This document shows positions 45,612-56,361 of a stretch of 64,000 nucleotides of DNA, one piece after another. The notes beneath the pieces were generated by a model that was not told the DNA's origin, did not search any database, and saw nothing but the letters and a program-made list of their open reading frames with translations. Source of the stretch: Hippasteria phrygiana (lineage: Eukaryota > Echinodermata > Asteroidea > Valvatida > Goniasteridae). Position numbers and translations under genes: made by a program. The stretch's first letter is position 1, and every line of letters starts with the position of its first letter. The stretch is from NCBI GenBank assembly GCA_037893225.1, contig JAZGUH010000329.1, forward strand, positions 496,001 through 560,000, written 5' to 3'.

Positions 45612-45860
45612 TATAGTCCCCCGTCTCATTAGTCCCCCGTCTCATTGGTCCCCCCATTTAATAAATGGATTATATTCAATCGGCTATCTGAAGTATATTC
45701 AGTTGTTGACTGCCATCATGCACTAGCTTGGTAATCAAATAATTAATTAATTATTTGGTGATTATTTAATTAATTAATTTCTGGATGGGCTATTGAGAAG
45801 AAGGAACTAGGTATAAGGGGGGACCAATGAGACGGGGGACCAATGAGACGGGGGACTATA
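45612..45860. mobile_element. Foldback element with subterminal tandem repeats
   Basis: 249 bp. Each end has TATAGTCCCCCGTCTCATT followed by a second (A/G)GTCCCCCGTCTCATTGG unit, inverted between ends with a single visible difference. The centre is an AT palindrome made of AATTAATT words around 45735-45780. Arrays of a short word near each end are typical transposase-binding layouts in foldback and hAT-like elements; that role is inference. Confidence 0.88.
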
Positions 45861-47422
45861 GACATTATCCCATAAGAAAGAACAAATATCTTCCTTTTTT
45901 CGGAGGGTACACCATAGGAAATTTTCCTAAATAACAGAAACCTCAAAACGATTAGACACATTTTGGAACAGGAAATTACGGTGACTACCGCCCTCTTGTG
46001 TTGTGCAGATTATCATCAAAACAACAAATAACTGACGGGACAATATAGTCTTCGGATGAAGATACTCTTTCCTTGAACGGCCTGCATGAGTGTCAAACAA
46101 AATCAATAGAGGGCAGCAAACTTGAGGCTTATAACCTCCATCTGGGAAGCTGTGTGTGGACAGATGAGAGATACCTATCTAAGAGATGAGAGATACCCAT
46201 CTGTTGGCCTTTGGTTAACATAGTCTTGGAGCTAGGTATCTCACTAGGAAGAGCAAAAATAAATAATAACATCACCAGCCTATTTTAGATACCTTTGTTC
46301 AACACGACCATCTTTGTTTTGAGTGTTTAAGTTTTTTAAAAGGTAAACCAGCACAATGTGGCAACTTTTCATCAAATAAAATTACAATCTTGGCTGAAAA
46401 TCGTTATCCCTTCTTCGGCCTCAAATAAGGCATGAATGTTAAACCATGATTCACTCTCCAATAGAAAGCGTCTGATGATCAAACGACAGTTAAAATGAAC
46501 CCTTTTTAAGATTTGCAGCCTGAAGTCAGTCTCAAAATTAACTGCAATGGCGTTGTTGAAAGAATGGGCATGTTACACTGCAAAATATCAAAAATGGTTA
46601 TTTTCCTACAACTTGATGATTAGACTTATCGTTCACTTTTTCACGAAGTCTCCTTTTTTCTCAAAAAACGTTGTTACAAGATTTGTAATGTTTACTTTCA
46701 TATATTGGGTCAGGAACTGAAAAACTACAATGTACTCTTGTTCAGAATTATTGTATACACACATGGCACAACCTTTAAGTTGAAAACTGCCGTCAGGAAA
46801 TTGTGCACAATTGGCTAGTAAGGTTTTTAAAACTTACCATAACTTACTTTGCACAGTGCACACACACACAGACGTAATGTACACATACACATCTTAATTC
46901 GGATTTTACTCACGTAAATCTTCAACTGGCAAGTTTGCGGACATTTGATTACACAGACACCACCAAGGACAGTTGGTTATTTTCCCAGATTGTGCTTTTC
47001 CTGATGACCCTTTATAGTTGGGGTATCAAAGTAAAATTTGTCCATCTTGAGAGAGCGTCCTAACCCCTCCGGCAAGCAGTAACTGATCATCGAGGGACTA
47101 TTCCCATCCGACAGCACCATTATTCCAACTGGCTTGAGAACAAGCCAAATTACATGGCATTGCGAGTATAGTTTCCCTAGAGTAATGAGTTCCCACCTAC
47201 GCGATGATGCTGATGCGTTGCGTCAACAGGTATCGTCTTTGTCGAAGGCACGTAAAACGGCACTGGCTTTTATTCCCCAAAACTGAATGCCAGATGATCG
47301 AAATGATCTTAAGTAACCTTAATAATAGAAGAAATTGTAGCAGAGGTTATTGCCACTGTCCAAAAGTCGTTCTATTTTTGTGTGGTATCTGTTTTGACTC
47401 TTAGTTTTGATAAATATAGAAT
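45861..47422. other. Intergenic, minor local repeat
   Basis: GAGATGAGAGATACC(T/C)ATCT repeats around 46165-46205. No gene recognised. Confidence 0.45.
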
Positions 47423-47485
47423 TTCCTTAACCTGAAGATTGCCTGACGACTCTTGATAAATCTGATTTAGGTCAGGTAGTCACTA
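47423..47485. mobile_element. Decayed copy of the 83-bp hairpin element
   Basis: CCTGAAGATTGCCTGACG and AGGTCAGGTAGTCACTA are related to the ends of 19518-19600 and to 48078-48131. Confidence 0.5.
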
Positions 47486-48077
47486 CGGTTTAAAATAGAT
47501 CATGACGTAACCATGTCAGTCTGACTGACGTCAGTGGCAACATTCAAAAATATACCATTGCAAAATCGGGTCGGCAGAATACGGCGAGAACATGGCGTTG
47601 ATGTTTGTGCTTCGATTTAAATGATAATTTAAAATTTGCAGAATCGACAACAGGCCTGACATGCAGTTTGTTGTTAATTGCCATGGCGCAATTATCGACG
47701 ATACTATCCTAATGTTGCCGAAAACGAGTTCGGAAAACTTCTGACATTTTCAGAAGGAAAGGAGAAATAACTTCCATTTTTGGTCTCGTGACATTGGCGG
47801 CGACAGGTGTAACGTGAATTTCAGTCACTATGAAATATGGGCTCATTGGTAGTATTGCGCACGCCTGAGTGAAGATAATTAGGAGAGTGGTCAGTCAGGT
47901 GAGAGGGTTTAACCAATAATAGGGAAAAGGAGTCCGATTTTCGTGGGAGTCGGATAAATATATGACACCGGACCTCCGGATGGCAGAGAGTTGATTCCCG
48001 AGGTCTGGTAACCAGACTAACGTGTTCCGACTAACGTGTTCCAATAATAAGGGTGCAACAGCACGAAATATTATAAT

Positions 48078-48131
48078 AGTCTGGTTCCATGACCTGAAGA
48101 TTCCCTGACGTCTAAATCTTTGGTCACGTAG
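48078..48131. mobile_element. Partial copy of the 83-bp hairpin element
   Basis: TAGTCTGGTTCCATGACC, GAAGATTCCCTGACGTC then GGTCACGTAGAC; right arm altered. Confidence 0.55.
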
Positions 48132-48245
48132 ACAGTAGCGTATCCAGCTTTTTGTCCCAGGGAGGGCAAACAACGTCTGAACCGTCTTAAAACCGTCGCA
48201 AAAACACTATTTCCTTTTGTTGTTTATGACGCCTCAAATGCCGCC

Positions 48246-48268
48246 GGGGGGGGGGGGGGGGGGGGGGG
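48246..48268. repeat. Poly(G) run, 23 bp, possibly in a decayed hAT MITE
   Basis: An upstream CAGTAGCGTATCCAG at 48133 and a downstream CCCCCTGCCCCTG near 48290 resemble worn ends of the GGCGGATCCAG family. No target duplication found. Confidence 0.6.
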
Positions 48269-48533
48269 AATTTTCCCCCTGCCCCTGCAGCTTTGTGTAT
48301 GGAGTGCAATTTGATATACAGGTTTCCTGTTTGATACAGTGCGCGCCAGAAGAGAAGATAGCCATAACTTTCTCGGCAGATTCGACCATAGAAAATTATT
48401 TCCTTCCTATTACAACCAGTCACCGCTTTATTTTGGGAGAGCAGTCACGTGACGGTGACAACTTGCTTAATTGCGAAATGGTACCTAGGCCTTAATGATC
48501 TTAAACACTACGTGAAAAAGGGTTACCACTTAC

Positions 48534-48760
48534 CCGTCCAGGAGATCGTCATCCAAGTCCTGCAGTTTGGTCATTTCATCGTCGATGTCCTCTGCTATCC
48601 GAGCCATGGGCCACATGAAGTACATGGATTCCCTGACCAGTTGCCTGAGCTGACTGCCCACCACGGCACTCAGGTTGGGAAGATCCGTCTGGGAGTCCCC
48701 CATGGTCTTGGACTTGGGCAGGGCAAGCCGGAGGCGACGAGACTTGGTGTTAGACTCCAT
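48534..48760 (-). CDS. Putative first coding exon, unknown protein
   Basis: The ATG at 48760 is the first in-frame start after an upstream stop (TAG near 48863). It opens 75 codons plus 2 nt that run into GACGG|GTAAGTGG, a strong splice donor (intron from 48533). The peptide starts MESNTKSRRLRLALPKSKTM, continues DLPNLSAVVGSQLRQLVRES and MYFMWPMARIAEDI, and ends in an acidic stretch (DDEMTKLQDLDDDLLD). It looks like a basic N-terminus, an amphipathic helix and an acidic tail; there is no signal peptide. Codon use is more GC-rich than the flanks, as expected of real coding DNA. Upstream, CTACTTGCAG near 49118 could end a 5' non-coding intron. The rest of the gene should lie at lower coordinates; I did not find it. 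Family unrecognised. Confidence 0.6.
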
Positions 48761-49744
48761 GATTAAACACCGGTTGCTTTTCTTACTCTGAGAGGGGTTG
48801 GCATGAAAAGACAGCTCGATGCCTTCACGACGTAAATCGGACAGAAGAGTCCCAAGCTAAGCGACGATCACCTACATGCAGAGAAGCTGCACTCTTGAGC
48901 GTTTAGGGGGAGTTCGAGTCAAATTTCTGGCGGAATATTTGGACGATTCTCGGACGCATGCAGTCGCAATGCCCCTCTCCTGGATGCCTCTTGCCTAGCC
49001 AGCGGCTCGTTTTAATCAAAATACCTTTGAATCAACTTTGGATTATCGATTAAGTCTTGTCTTGATCCTGTACCAGTTGTTTTCAAAGCAATGTCGATTT
49101 CAAGCCACTTAGTACCTGCAAGTAGAAATAAAAACGATGAGTTCCAAGCTGTTTAATGTATTCGCTTTTCCTAATGGTATAAATGCAACGATCGTTATCA
49201 ACCCTCAAAGAGCCAGGCGGGATCCGTCCCCACCCTCTCGGCTATATATGAGAGTGCAGAAAACTGGCTCCTTTAGCCTTAAAAATACATGTCTTAGTTA
49301 TATCATTTAACAAACGCTATGGACTCTATAATGTTAAAAGTGCCGCCTTCTAAAGGTAGACTGGCGAGAAAAACAAATCATTTCTTTGCAACCGAGTATT
49401 TAGTTCACAAAGTTTTCATTATTGGGATACATTGCCTTAGAGGCGCCCAGTTGGGCTACAAAAAGCGTTCATCCTAACACTGCTATGGTTGGAAAGACCA
49501 TTAAAGGGTAGAACATAATAATGCACCCGAGCATCCATTTGAAAATGCACCGTTTGTCTGAAAAACATTGGCAAAAATTGTAGAACGTTCTACAATGGGT
49601 CTAGCCAGGGCCCCAGCCACGCAACTTGGGCCCCAAGAGACGGCGTTTTTCGGACTGATCTTGAATGGAAATGTGGGGTAAGCCAACGGGGCACAGTGAC
49701 AGCGCCACCATGCGGTTGGCGGACTGTTCTCTGATCCCTCCGCT
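48761..49744 (-). other. Probable 5' UTR/promoter of the 48.7-kb exon, then intergenic
   Basis: 48761 to about 49117 would be leader sequence if the CTACTTGCAG acceptor is used. Beyond that no TATA-type element is convincing. No other gene seen up to the pentanucleotide array. Confidence 0.35.
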
Positions 49745-49884
49745 GGCCTGGCCTGGCCTGGCCTGGCCTGGCCTGGCCTGGCCTGGCCTGGCCTGGCCTG
49801 GCCTGGCCTGGCCTGGCCTGGCCTGGCCTGGCCTGGCCTGGCCTGGCCTGGCCTGGCCTGGCCTGGCCTGGCCTGGCCTGGCCT
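49745..49884. repeat. (GGCCT)28 pentanucleotide array
   Basis: 140 bp of uninterrupted GGCCT/AGGCC repeats, reading as open frames of Trp-Pro-Gly-Leu-Ala or Gly-Gln-Ala-Arg-Pro on the two strands; those frames are artefacts. A 23-bp sequence just before the array (49721-49743) recurs exactly at 51666-51688. Confidence 0.97.
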
Positions 49885-50043
49885 ATCAGGTACATTTCAC
49901 ATTCTTCCCCAAGTTCTACTTTTAGTTATCAGTATGTTTCAACTTAGTTTTAGTCCCAGTTTATATTCTGTAGATGTTAGGATTTTAGGCAAAGTAGAAA
50001 GTGATATTTTTGGGTCACAACTTACGCCCTCGTATCGCCAAAC

Positions 50044-50932
50044 ATGGCGCCGGCCTACTTCTAGAAACTAGAAGGCCTTCTAGCACTCTTACTTTTCGGG
50101 AGGTCGTAACTCAATGGGAATTGGCATGGCGCTTTGATAGACGAATTACTTCATTCCAGAATTCCACCTTCTCTATCAAATCTTCCCCTAAAAACCCGTC
50201 CTGGCTGATCCATATCTCTCTAAAATTTGGGAACAATGGTTTTTGGAACATGGGACCGACAAATTTCCGAAAAATCGGAACTTTTACTCACCGTCCTCCC
50301 GTTTTCCACACGACGGAATTCACACCGTACACTTTGTGTGCATGCACATATGCCGCCGACCTCCGTATATCGGCTCGACCATTGTCGGAGGCGGGGTGGG
50401 AATATCTTGCTTTTATCGCGCGAGTCTAATTTGCAAGTCTGAGGAACAAAATACTTCCATTTAAAATTCATGTATGAATGAATATCCATCCATTCACTCG
50501 GTATATCATGTATATCGTTTAGCGCCCTGCCGATATCAATCACCGTGCGGTCGCGCGATAAAAGCAAGATATTCCCACCCCGCCTCCTACAATGGTCGAG
50601 CCGATATACGGAGGTCGGCATATGTGCACGCACACAAAGTGTACGTTGTGAATTCCGTCGTGTGGAAAACGGGAGGATGGTGAGTAAAAGCTCCGATTTT
50701 TCGGAAATTTGTCGGTCCCATGTTCTAAAAACCATCGTTCCCATATTTTAGAGAGATATGGATCAGCCAGGACGGGTTTTTAGGGGAAGATTTAATAGAG
50801 AAGGTGGAATTCTGGAATGAAGTAATTCGTCTATCAAAGCGCCATGCCAATTCCCATTGAGTTACGACCTCCCGAAAAGTGCTAGAAGGCACACGGGGTG
50901 CCTTCTAGTTTCTAGAAGTAGCGCCGGCCATA
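50044..50932. mobile_element. Foldback element with arms of about 380 bp
   Basis: 889 bp. The left arm (50044 to about 50430) and right arm (about 50555 to 50932) are inverted copies over 90 percent alike. They share TTCTAGAAACTAGAAGGC, TTTTCGGGAGGTCGTAACTC, TTGGCATGGCGCTTTGATAG, AATTACTTCATTCCAGAATT, CCGTCCTGGCTGATCCATAT, AAATTTCCGAAAAATCGGA and GGCGGGGTGGGAATATCTTG. The centre of about 120 bp is unique. Near-identical peptide-like frames appear in both arms only because of the symmetry. No transposase; target duplication not identified. Confidence 0.93.
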
Positions 50933-51665
50933 ACTGGATGCCTTATATGGCTTTCTGCTACGGTGCCGTAGATATATCGCTTTTTCTTGCCACTTGCACA
51001 GAAAAAAAAAGGTGCTAGTTATTTTTTGTGTATTGTAGGCAGATAGAATTTGATAATGACAGCTTCCTGTGCCTTAAATAAAGCTCAGCTTACGTCGGAT
51101 TTTAGGATGTAGGTCATGTTTCTGGATACATGAATAGCGCCCTCTTGTGTTGGATTTTTTATATAAGTTCGGGAGACGAGATTTCTTGTTCACCCTCCTT
51201 GTTTAGTAAACCTGTACAAGTCCTCTAGTGCGGCTGGTGACGTTTCAAGGAATATTGTAGTGAATATAATGTTGGATTTAGGGATATTGTACATGATTAT
51301 TGACCAGGATTGAGTTCACAGCCTTTTATGGTCAACTTCCATGTATACAAGAGTGCCCTATGTTTATTACCAATATAATTGAAGGAAGGAACTGAAGGAA
51401 TTGAATTCGAGTTGTACAGGTTTTTTTGCCCACATTTGTTAGTGATGATTGGGAATGCGAAAAACCTTCCATTTGATAGGATAGGTGTAAACTGTAGCGT
51501 TTTTAGAAATAATTCTAGTGCCTACACGTAGCCCTGATAATGTTTCCAGTTGTTAATTCTTCTAGGCCTTTTTGGGCAAAAGCGTGATTTCATAACTTGA
51601 GGAATTTTATATTGTTATTTAATTGTTTGTACTTATTATGGTTTTTCTTTATTTTCTCTTTCATG
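50933..51665. other. Unassigned, LTR-like features
   Basis: TTTTATATAAGTTCGGGAG at 51160 is TATA-like, preceded by GCGCCCTCTTGTG and followed by GTGCGGC|TGGTGACG near 51235. This layout resembles an LTR promoter followed by a primer-binding site. No coding sequence or second LTR was found. Confidence 0.25.
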
Positions 51666-51790
51666 GGACTGTTCTCTGATCCCTCCGCCTCCGTATGCCT
51701 GGTCTGGCCTTGCCATCTGTCATATCAGTTAATAAAAGCTGACGAATCAAAAACACGCAGCGCTGTCCAGTAGTTCACCTTCCTAACAGA

Positions 51791-52177
51791 ATGACGGAAA
51801 AACTTCATGCTGTTGGAAAGAGCAGTCAATGGTTTTCAGAAAAACGACGCATTTACAAAGGATGGTCGTTACGTCATTACGTTCTCGTTTTTAATGATCT
51901 TTCCGACCATATCATTTTGAGGACATACGCTTTTTTCGCCTCCAGGTCTTTTTTTCTTCAAAATGTTTACAACAGAGTCCTGGGTTTTGACTATTATTTT
52001 CACAAGGCTGTGAACCTGCCGCTGTTAAAGTGCCTCCACGCAAGTCTTCAGGAATTGTCCAAATCCAACAACAGATTAATAAACGAGCATTCGGTTTCCA
52101 CTCATGCTTCACACTTCCAGCTCTGCTATAAGCCAGATGGGAATTATGAATACCTAATTTATCGGCTTGCTGTTTAA
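51791..52177 (+). other. Open frame of 128 codons, doubtful
   Basis: The longest frame not explained by a transposon or a simple repeat. It begins MTEKLHAVGKSSQWFSEKRR and has no recognisable domain, signal peptide or repeat. A minus-strand frame overlaps it. Codon use looks like the AT-rich background. Could be chance or a decayed exon. Confidence 0.2.
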
Positions 52178-52234
52178 CATTATGCCTGTTTGTATAATTT
52201 GCTATTTTGCTAATTTAGTTTATTTTGCTAATAA

Positions 52235-52325
52235 AGAAGATGGAATGTTTGCGTCGGGGGATAATGTAAATTAGAATCTCTGTTCTAATTTACATCATCC
52301 CCTGACGCAAACATTCCATCTTCTT
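52235..52325. repeat. 91-bp hairpin, 43-bp arms
   Basis: GAAGATGGAATGTTTGCGTC and continuing sequence pairs with the downstream arm over about 43 bp with two non-Watson-Crick positions (one G-T) and a 6-nt loop TCTCTG. The size suits a miRNA precursor or a tiny MITE; which one is not decidable from sequence alone. Confidence 0.85.
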
Positions 52326-52384
52326 ACTGATTACGCGGTACCCACTGCTGCATTGGATTCGAATCGGCCAGTCGACCCCGGCAA

Positions 52385-52717
<333 letters not shown>

Positions 52718-53905
52718 CTAATTAAACTTTGTTAACTGTAATTGATTGGCCTGTTTCTGCCTTTGCTTCAAAAGTCATGATTCCCGCTCTTATTTCTTTC
52801 TGCCGTGCCCCTGACGTGCGTAACAATATATTTGAAGAGAGAGAGAGAGAGAGAGGGGGGGGGGAATGGGATAGGGAGATCGGAATTACAAATACGACTG
52901 TACGGCGCAAGTGCAGCAGGCTATTTTGCAATAAGCACAGCTCAATTTTGTGCACAACTCAATGGGAAACTGATAAACAAATTGAAACTGGTCACTTTTC
53001 CACGCAATTTACCAAACCAATTACATAAACGTGGCGACACAGCTGTGACCCGGTAAAAAAAATAATTCCATTTTATAGTTTGACAGTTTGGGCCTCTTTT
53101 TTTTCAATAGATCTTACTGGAACCTTAATGATGAGGCTACCGGTGATATTTACTGGGGAAAAAAGTGTGTCTGAAACTGTGGAAAGAAAATGGTATCTTT
53201 TTTACAAGATTTTGTCTCCGCGTTAAGTGGTTCATATTTTTTTTACTTCATTTTGGGACAATCTGCGTGAAAACGAGAAAAGTTCCAATTTGTGGGGTCC
53301 GTAGGGGAAGTCGGACATACGTCGCATGACCTATTTTTGAGTAATTGCAATTTACATGAAAATCGTCAAAAAATCATGATTCCTGTTTTTTGTCAAAATA
53401 CCTGGATTGCTTTTTTGTTGAGACAATTATATGTGTACAATTTGACATGTTAATGTGGCGTACTTCCGAAAAAACTCGTGTAAACTAGGTATTTTTTTCC
53501 ACTCTCGATGCTGAATTTACGGCTCTATTCAAAAACCAAAATATCGCATAACAGTAATTTTGTGCACCATTACAAAGCTTACATTATATTTTTTATTATG
53601 GAATGAAAATCTCAATGTTCAAAATTTCCAACTTACGTCTAATTTCGCTTGCTGGTGCATGCCACATGGTTACCAGTTTTCCTATCGCTTTGTGCACAGC
53701 GTTTATCCAAATGTGCCTATTCCACATGCACTGTAAAGTCGTACATAAAATACCGATTTGGCTTATGCCCTAAAACGAAAGAGCGCCCCAGGCAAATTGT
53801 ATTCGGTCATCATTACATGCATGGTTCTTCGCAAGGCAGACATAGACAAAAAAGTGCCCAAATTTTCTGGCAATTTTGCCCTTCTCAGCCATAATATACG
53901 CTACG
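52718..53905. other. Intergenic; (GA)n-G tract
   Basis: A GA repeat passing into G9-10 at 52837-52864 generates low-complexity frames on both strands. No gene otherwise. 53860-53885 is an inverted piece of the minisatellite that follows (TTTTCTGGCAATTTTGCCCTTCTC). Confidence 0.5.
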
Positions 53906-54261
53906 GCTGAGAAGGGCAAAATTGCCAGAAAATGGATTTTGGGTTTTCACGAAGAGCCAAATTCGAACTCCGTGTTACAATAGGGCTGTGAAGGGCAAAA
54001 TTGCCAGAAAATGGATTTTGGGTTTTCACGAAGAGACGAATTTGAACTCCGTGTTATGCAATAGGGTTGTGAGGGCCAAAATTGCCCGGAAATGGATATT
54101 AGGTTTTCACGAAGAGACGAATTTGAACTCCGTGTTAATACAATAGGGCTGTGAAGGGCAACATTGCCAGAAAATGGATATTGGGTTTTCACGAAGAGAC
54201 AAATGACACTCTGTGGGTAAAAAGCCATTTCTCGCTTCTGAGTTTTCACGAAGAGACAAAT
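53906..54261. repeat. Minisatellite, about 80-bp unit, 4-5 copies
   Basis: GAAGGGCAAAATTGCCAGAA starts units at about 53911, 53990, 54071 and 54153 (spacing 79-82 bp). Each unit continues with GGATTTTGGGTTTTCACG, AAGAGACGAATTTGAACTCC, GTGTTA and CAATAGGGCTGTG. A partial fifth unit ends near 54261. The GGCAAAATTGCC core is itself palindromic. The frames across it are non-genic. Confidence 0.92.
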
Positions 54262-55119
54262 TTATGAATCAATTAATAACTCTGTAATTAATTGACTTAT
54301 CGCTCAGCTGCCAATGACTTGTGAAAGACCGAGAACTGAACTTTAACACAGTGTCAACAATGAATCAACATGTGGTATAAATGCAGGTAATATCTTCAAT
54401 TTTAAAAATGCGCAGCTTAAAACCTGATTTTCTTGTAACTTTAGTTTAGTGCGGAGAGGCAAAATTCGTCTGTTCGTGAAAATTGTGAGAATGAATTATT
54501 GTATTTTGTATTATAAAGAACATTTCGTAAAAACCTCCCTTGTCCAATACAAACCAGCACCATTTGCTAAACACAAAAAGTCACACAGGTAGTCAATGAA
54601 AACGCATTTGATTGCGTGGGGCTGTATATTTTAATTTTATCAAACACTACTGTACGAGTAAGTAATTATCATTAGTGCGCAGAGTGACAGTCTCCATGAA
54701 ACTAACCTTTGATTAAAAGGAGTGTTGCCTTTGAGGCGTAAATTTGGGGTACAAAATAATGTAAATAATTTAAATGACTTTTTCTCCTCCAATAAACGAA
54801 AAATTCAAATCAAATAGAACGAGAAAACGGTATATAAATCCCTATAATTATCCCCTTGCGTACGGATGACATCTATAGAGGCGGATTGAAAATTGCCACC
54901 TGGCCGGTTGACCTCTATGTGTGCCAATCTCTGCATTTTCAATCATTATCGGGGTATTGTGTACGTTATGCTTTGCTGCACAAGCATCTTGTTTCCGTTT
55001 CCCTTGGCTGCACAAGCCAGCATGGCGCCCCGGCACCCCCATATAATACCCCGGGCTCAATGGTTAAAAATCCGACCCATGTTTGCGGCACGTCCCCGTG
55101 TGGCCATTTGTACTGAGTA

Positions 55120-55151
<32 letters not shown>

Positions 55152-55385
55152 GGCGTAAGGTATTTCAATATAAATCAGTAGTTCTGTTTTGTTGATGTTT
55201 ACAAATGTTGTGTTTTATCCCTTTAATCTCTGTTTACGTTTCAGATATATTTAATGTCTGGAACAGAAGCCTGTTAAATTTTCAGACATTTTGTCAATAA
55301 CAACAGCGTTTCAGACATTCATGGTTCATACTAACAATCCGCGCATGATTCATGAAGTCGAAATGAATTATTATATTGAAGTCAG
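54262..55385. other. Intergenic with 28-bp poly(C) run
   Basis: No gene. C run at 55120-55147. The region ends in GTCAG, the left target duplication of the Gypsy element. Confidence 0.5.
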
Positions 55386-55550
55386 TGTGATGTATCAGTA
55401 AACGTGTACACCGCCCTCTGTTGTTCACATTAAAGTTGACCTGCCGGGATCACCCCCTTGTGCTCGAAGTCGAATCATCGTGTCGTATGTGATCTCTAAA
55501 ATCCCCAGCTTAACCCTGTTTGTGGCTGCTCGTCAACCAATAACTTTACA
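55386..55550 (+). repeat. Gypsy 5' LTR
   Basis: 165 bp, TG...CA. Differs from the 3' LTR at four substitutions and one single-base indel by my alignment, about 3 percent, so the insertion is fairly recent on a genomic scale. Confidence 0.95.
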
Positions 55551-55561
55551 TGGTGTCAGAA
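55551..55561 (+). promoter_or_regulatory. Primer-binding site, tRNA-Leu
   Basis: TGGTGTCAGAA directly follows the 5' LTR. It is complementary to the CCA-terminated 3' end of a eukaryotic tRNA-Leu (...TTCTGACACCA). Confidence 0.85.
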
Positions 55562-55581
55562 AACGGGTTCTACAAATTGCA

Positions 55582-56360
55582 ATGTCAGGTCTGAAACCAC
55601 CGGGAGGGGAATTTGGCGAAAAACTGGAAAGAATGGGTGCGTTCTTTCGAGCTCTACGCAATGGCGACGGAACTACAGAAGAAACCTGAACCCGTGTCCA
55701 ACGTTTCTGCACGTGGCGGGCCCAGCGGCGCAGCGGGTGTATGCTACCATAACGTTCGCGGACGGTGAGGAGGACAAACTGCAAGTACTTAAAGCCAAGT
55801 TTAAACAGTACTGTGAACCCAAGAGAAACCTGTCGGTACTCCGGTACATGTTCAACTCGAGAAACCACAAAGTGGATGAGCCGTTTGACACATACTTGAC
55901 AACCTTGAAAAGCCTGGGGAGGGAATGTGAGTTTGGTGACATTGAGAATTCTTTCCTTCGGGATAGAATTGTGTGTGGTGTAAATGACACCAAAACACGA
56001 GAAAAACTGCTTCAGGAAGAAAACTTGACCCTGGAAATGTGCATCAATATCTGCCAGGTCAGCGAAATGAGTGCAACATATGTGAAAGCCCTACAAGCTG
56101 AACTGGATTTGACCCAGCAAACACAGCAGGTGAACCGGGTGACATCCACCAAAGCCAGACCTCGCAACAGACCTACAACTAGTCGTCAGGAAAACAACGC
56201 AGACACTGGATCAAAGTCGCAGTGTGACTTCTGCACTTACGTACATTTTCCAAACCGTTGTCCTGCACAGTAGGCCTATAGAGAGGTGTAACTCGTGCCA
56301 TTAAGTTGGACATTTCAGCAAGTCGAGACTGTGCAAAACCCCACGCAAGTCGCGGCCAAA
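55582..56360 (+). pseudogene. Gypsy gag remnant
   Basis: Capsid-like sequence is recognisable in pieces: FLHVAGPAAQ, RVYATITFADGEED, RYMFNSRNHKVDEPFDTYL, LKSLGRECEFG, LRDRIVCGVNDTKTREKLL and CINICQVSEMS match Mag-type gag. Frame changes occur within the first 130 nt after the start near 55582 and again near 55705. A stop at 56271 and another inside the nucleocapsid knuckle (CNSC...GHFSKSRLC, about 56289-56335) end it. Not functional. Confidence 0.88.
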
Positions 56361-56361
56361 G

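Noticed and set aside
49590..49925. Open frames of 86-101 codons with Gly-Gln-Ala-Arg-Pro or Trp-Pro-Gly-Leu-Ala repeats
   Set aside because: Direct translation of the GGCCT pentanucleotide array in two directions; no gene signals.
50220..50751. Several similar 66-174 codon frames on both strands
   Set aside because: They are mirror images produced by the inverted arms of the foldback element and have no recognised domain.
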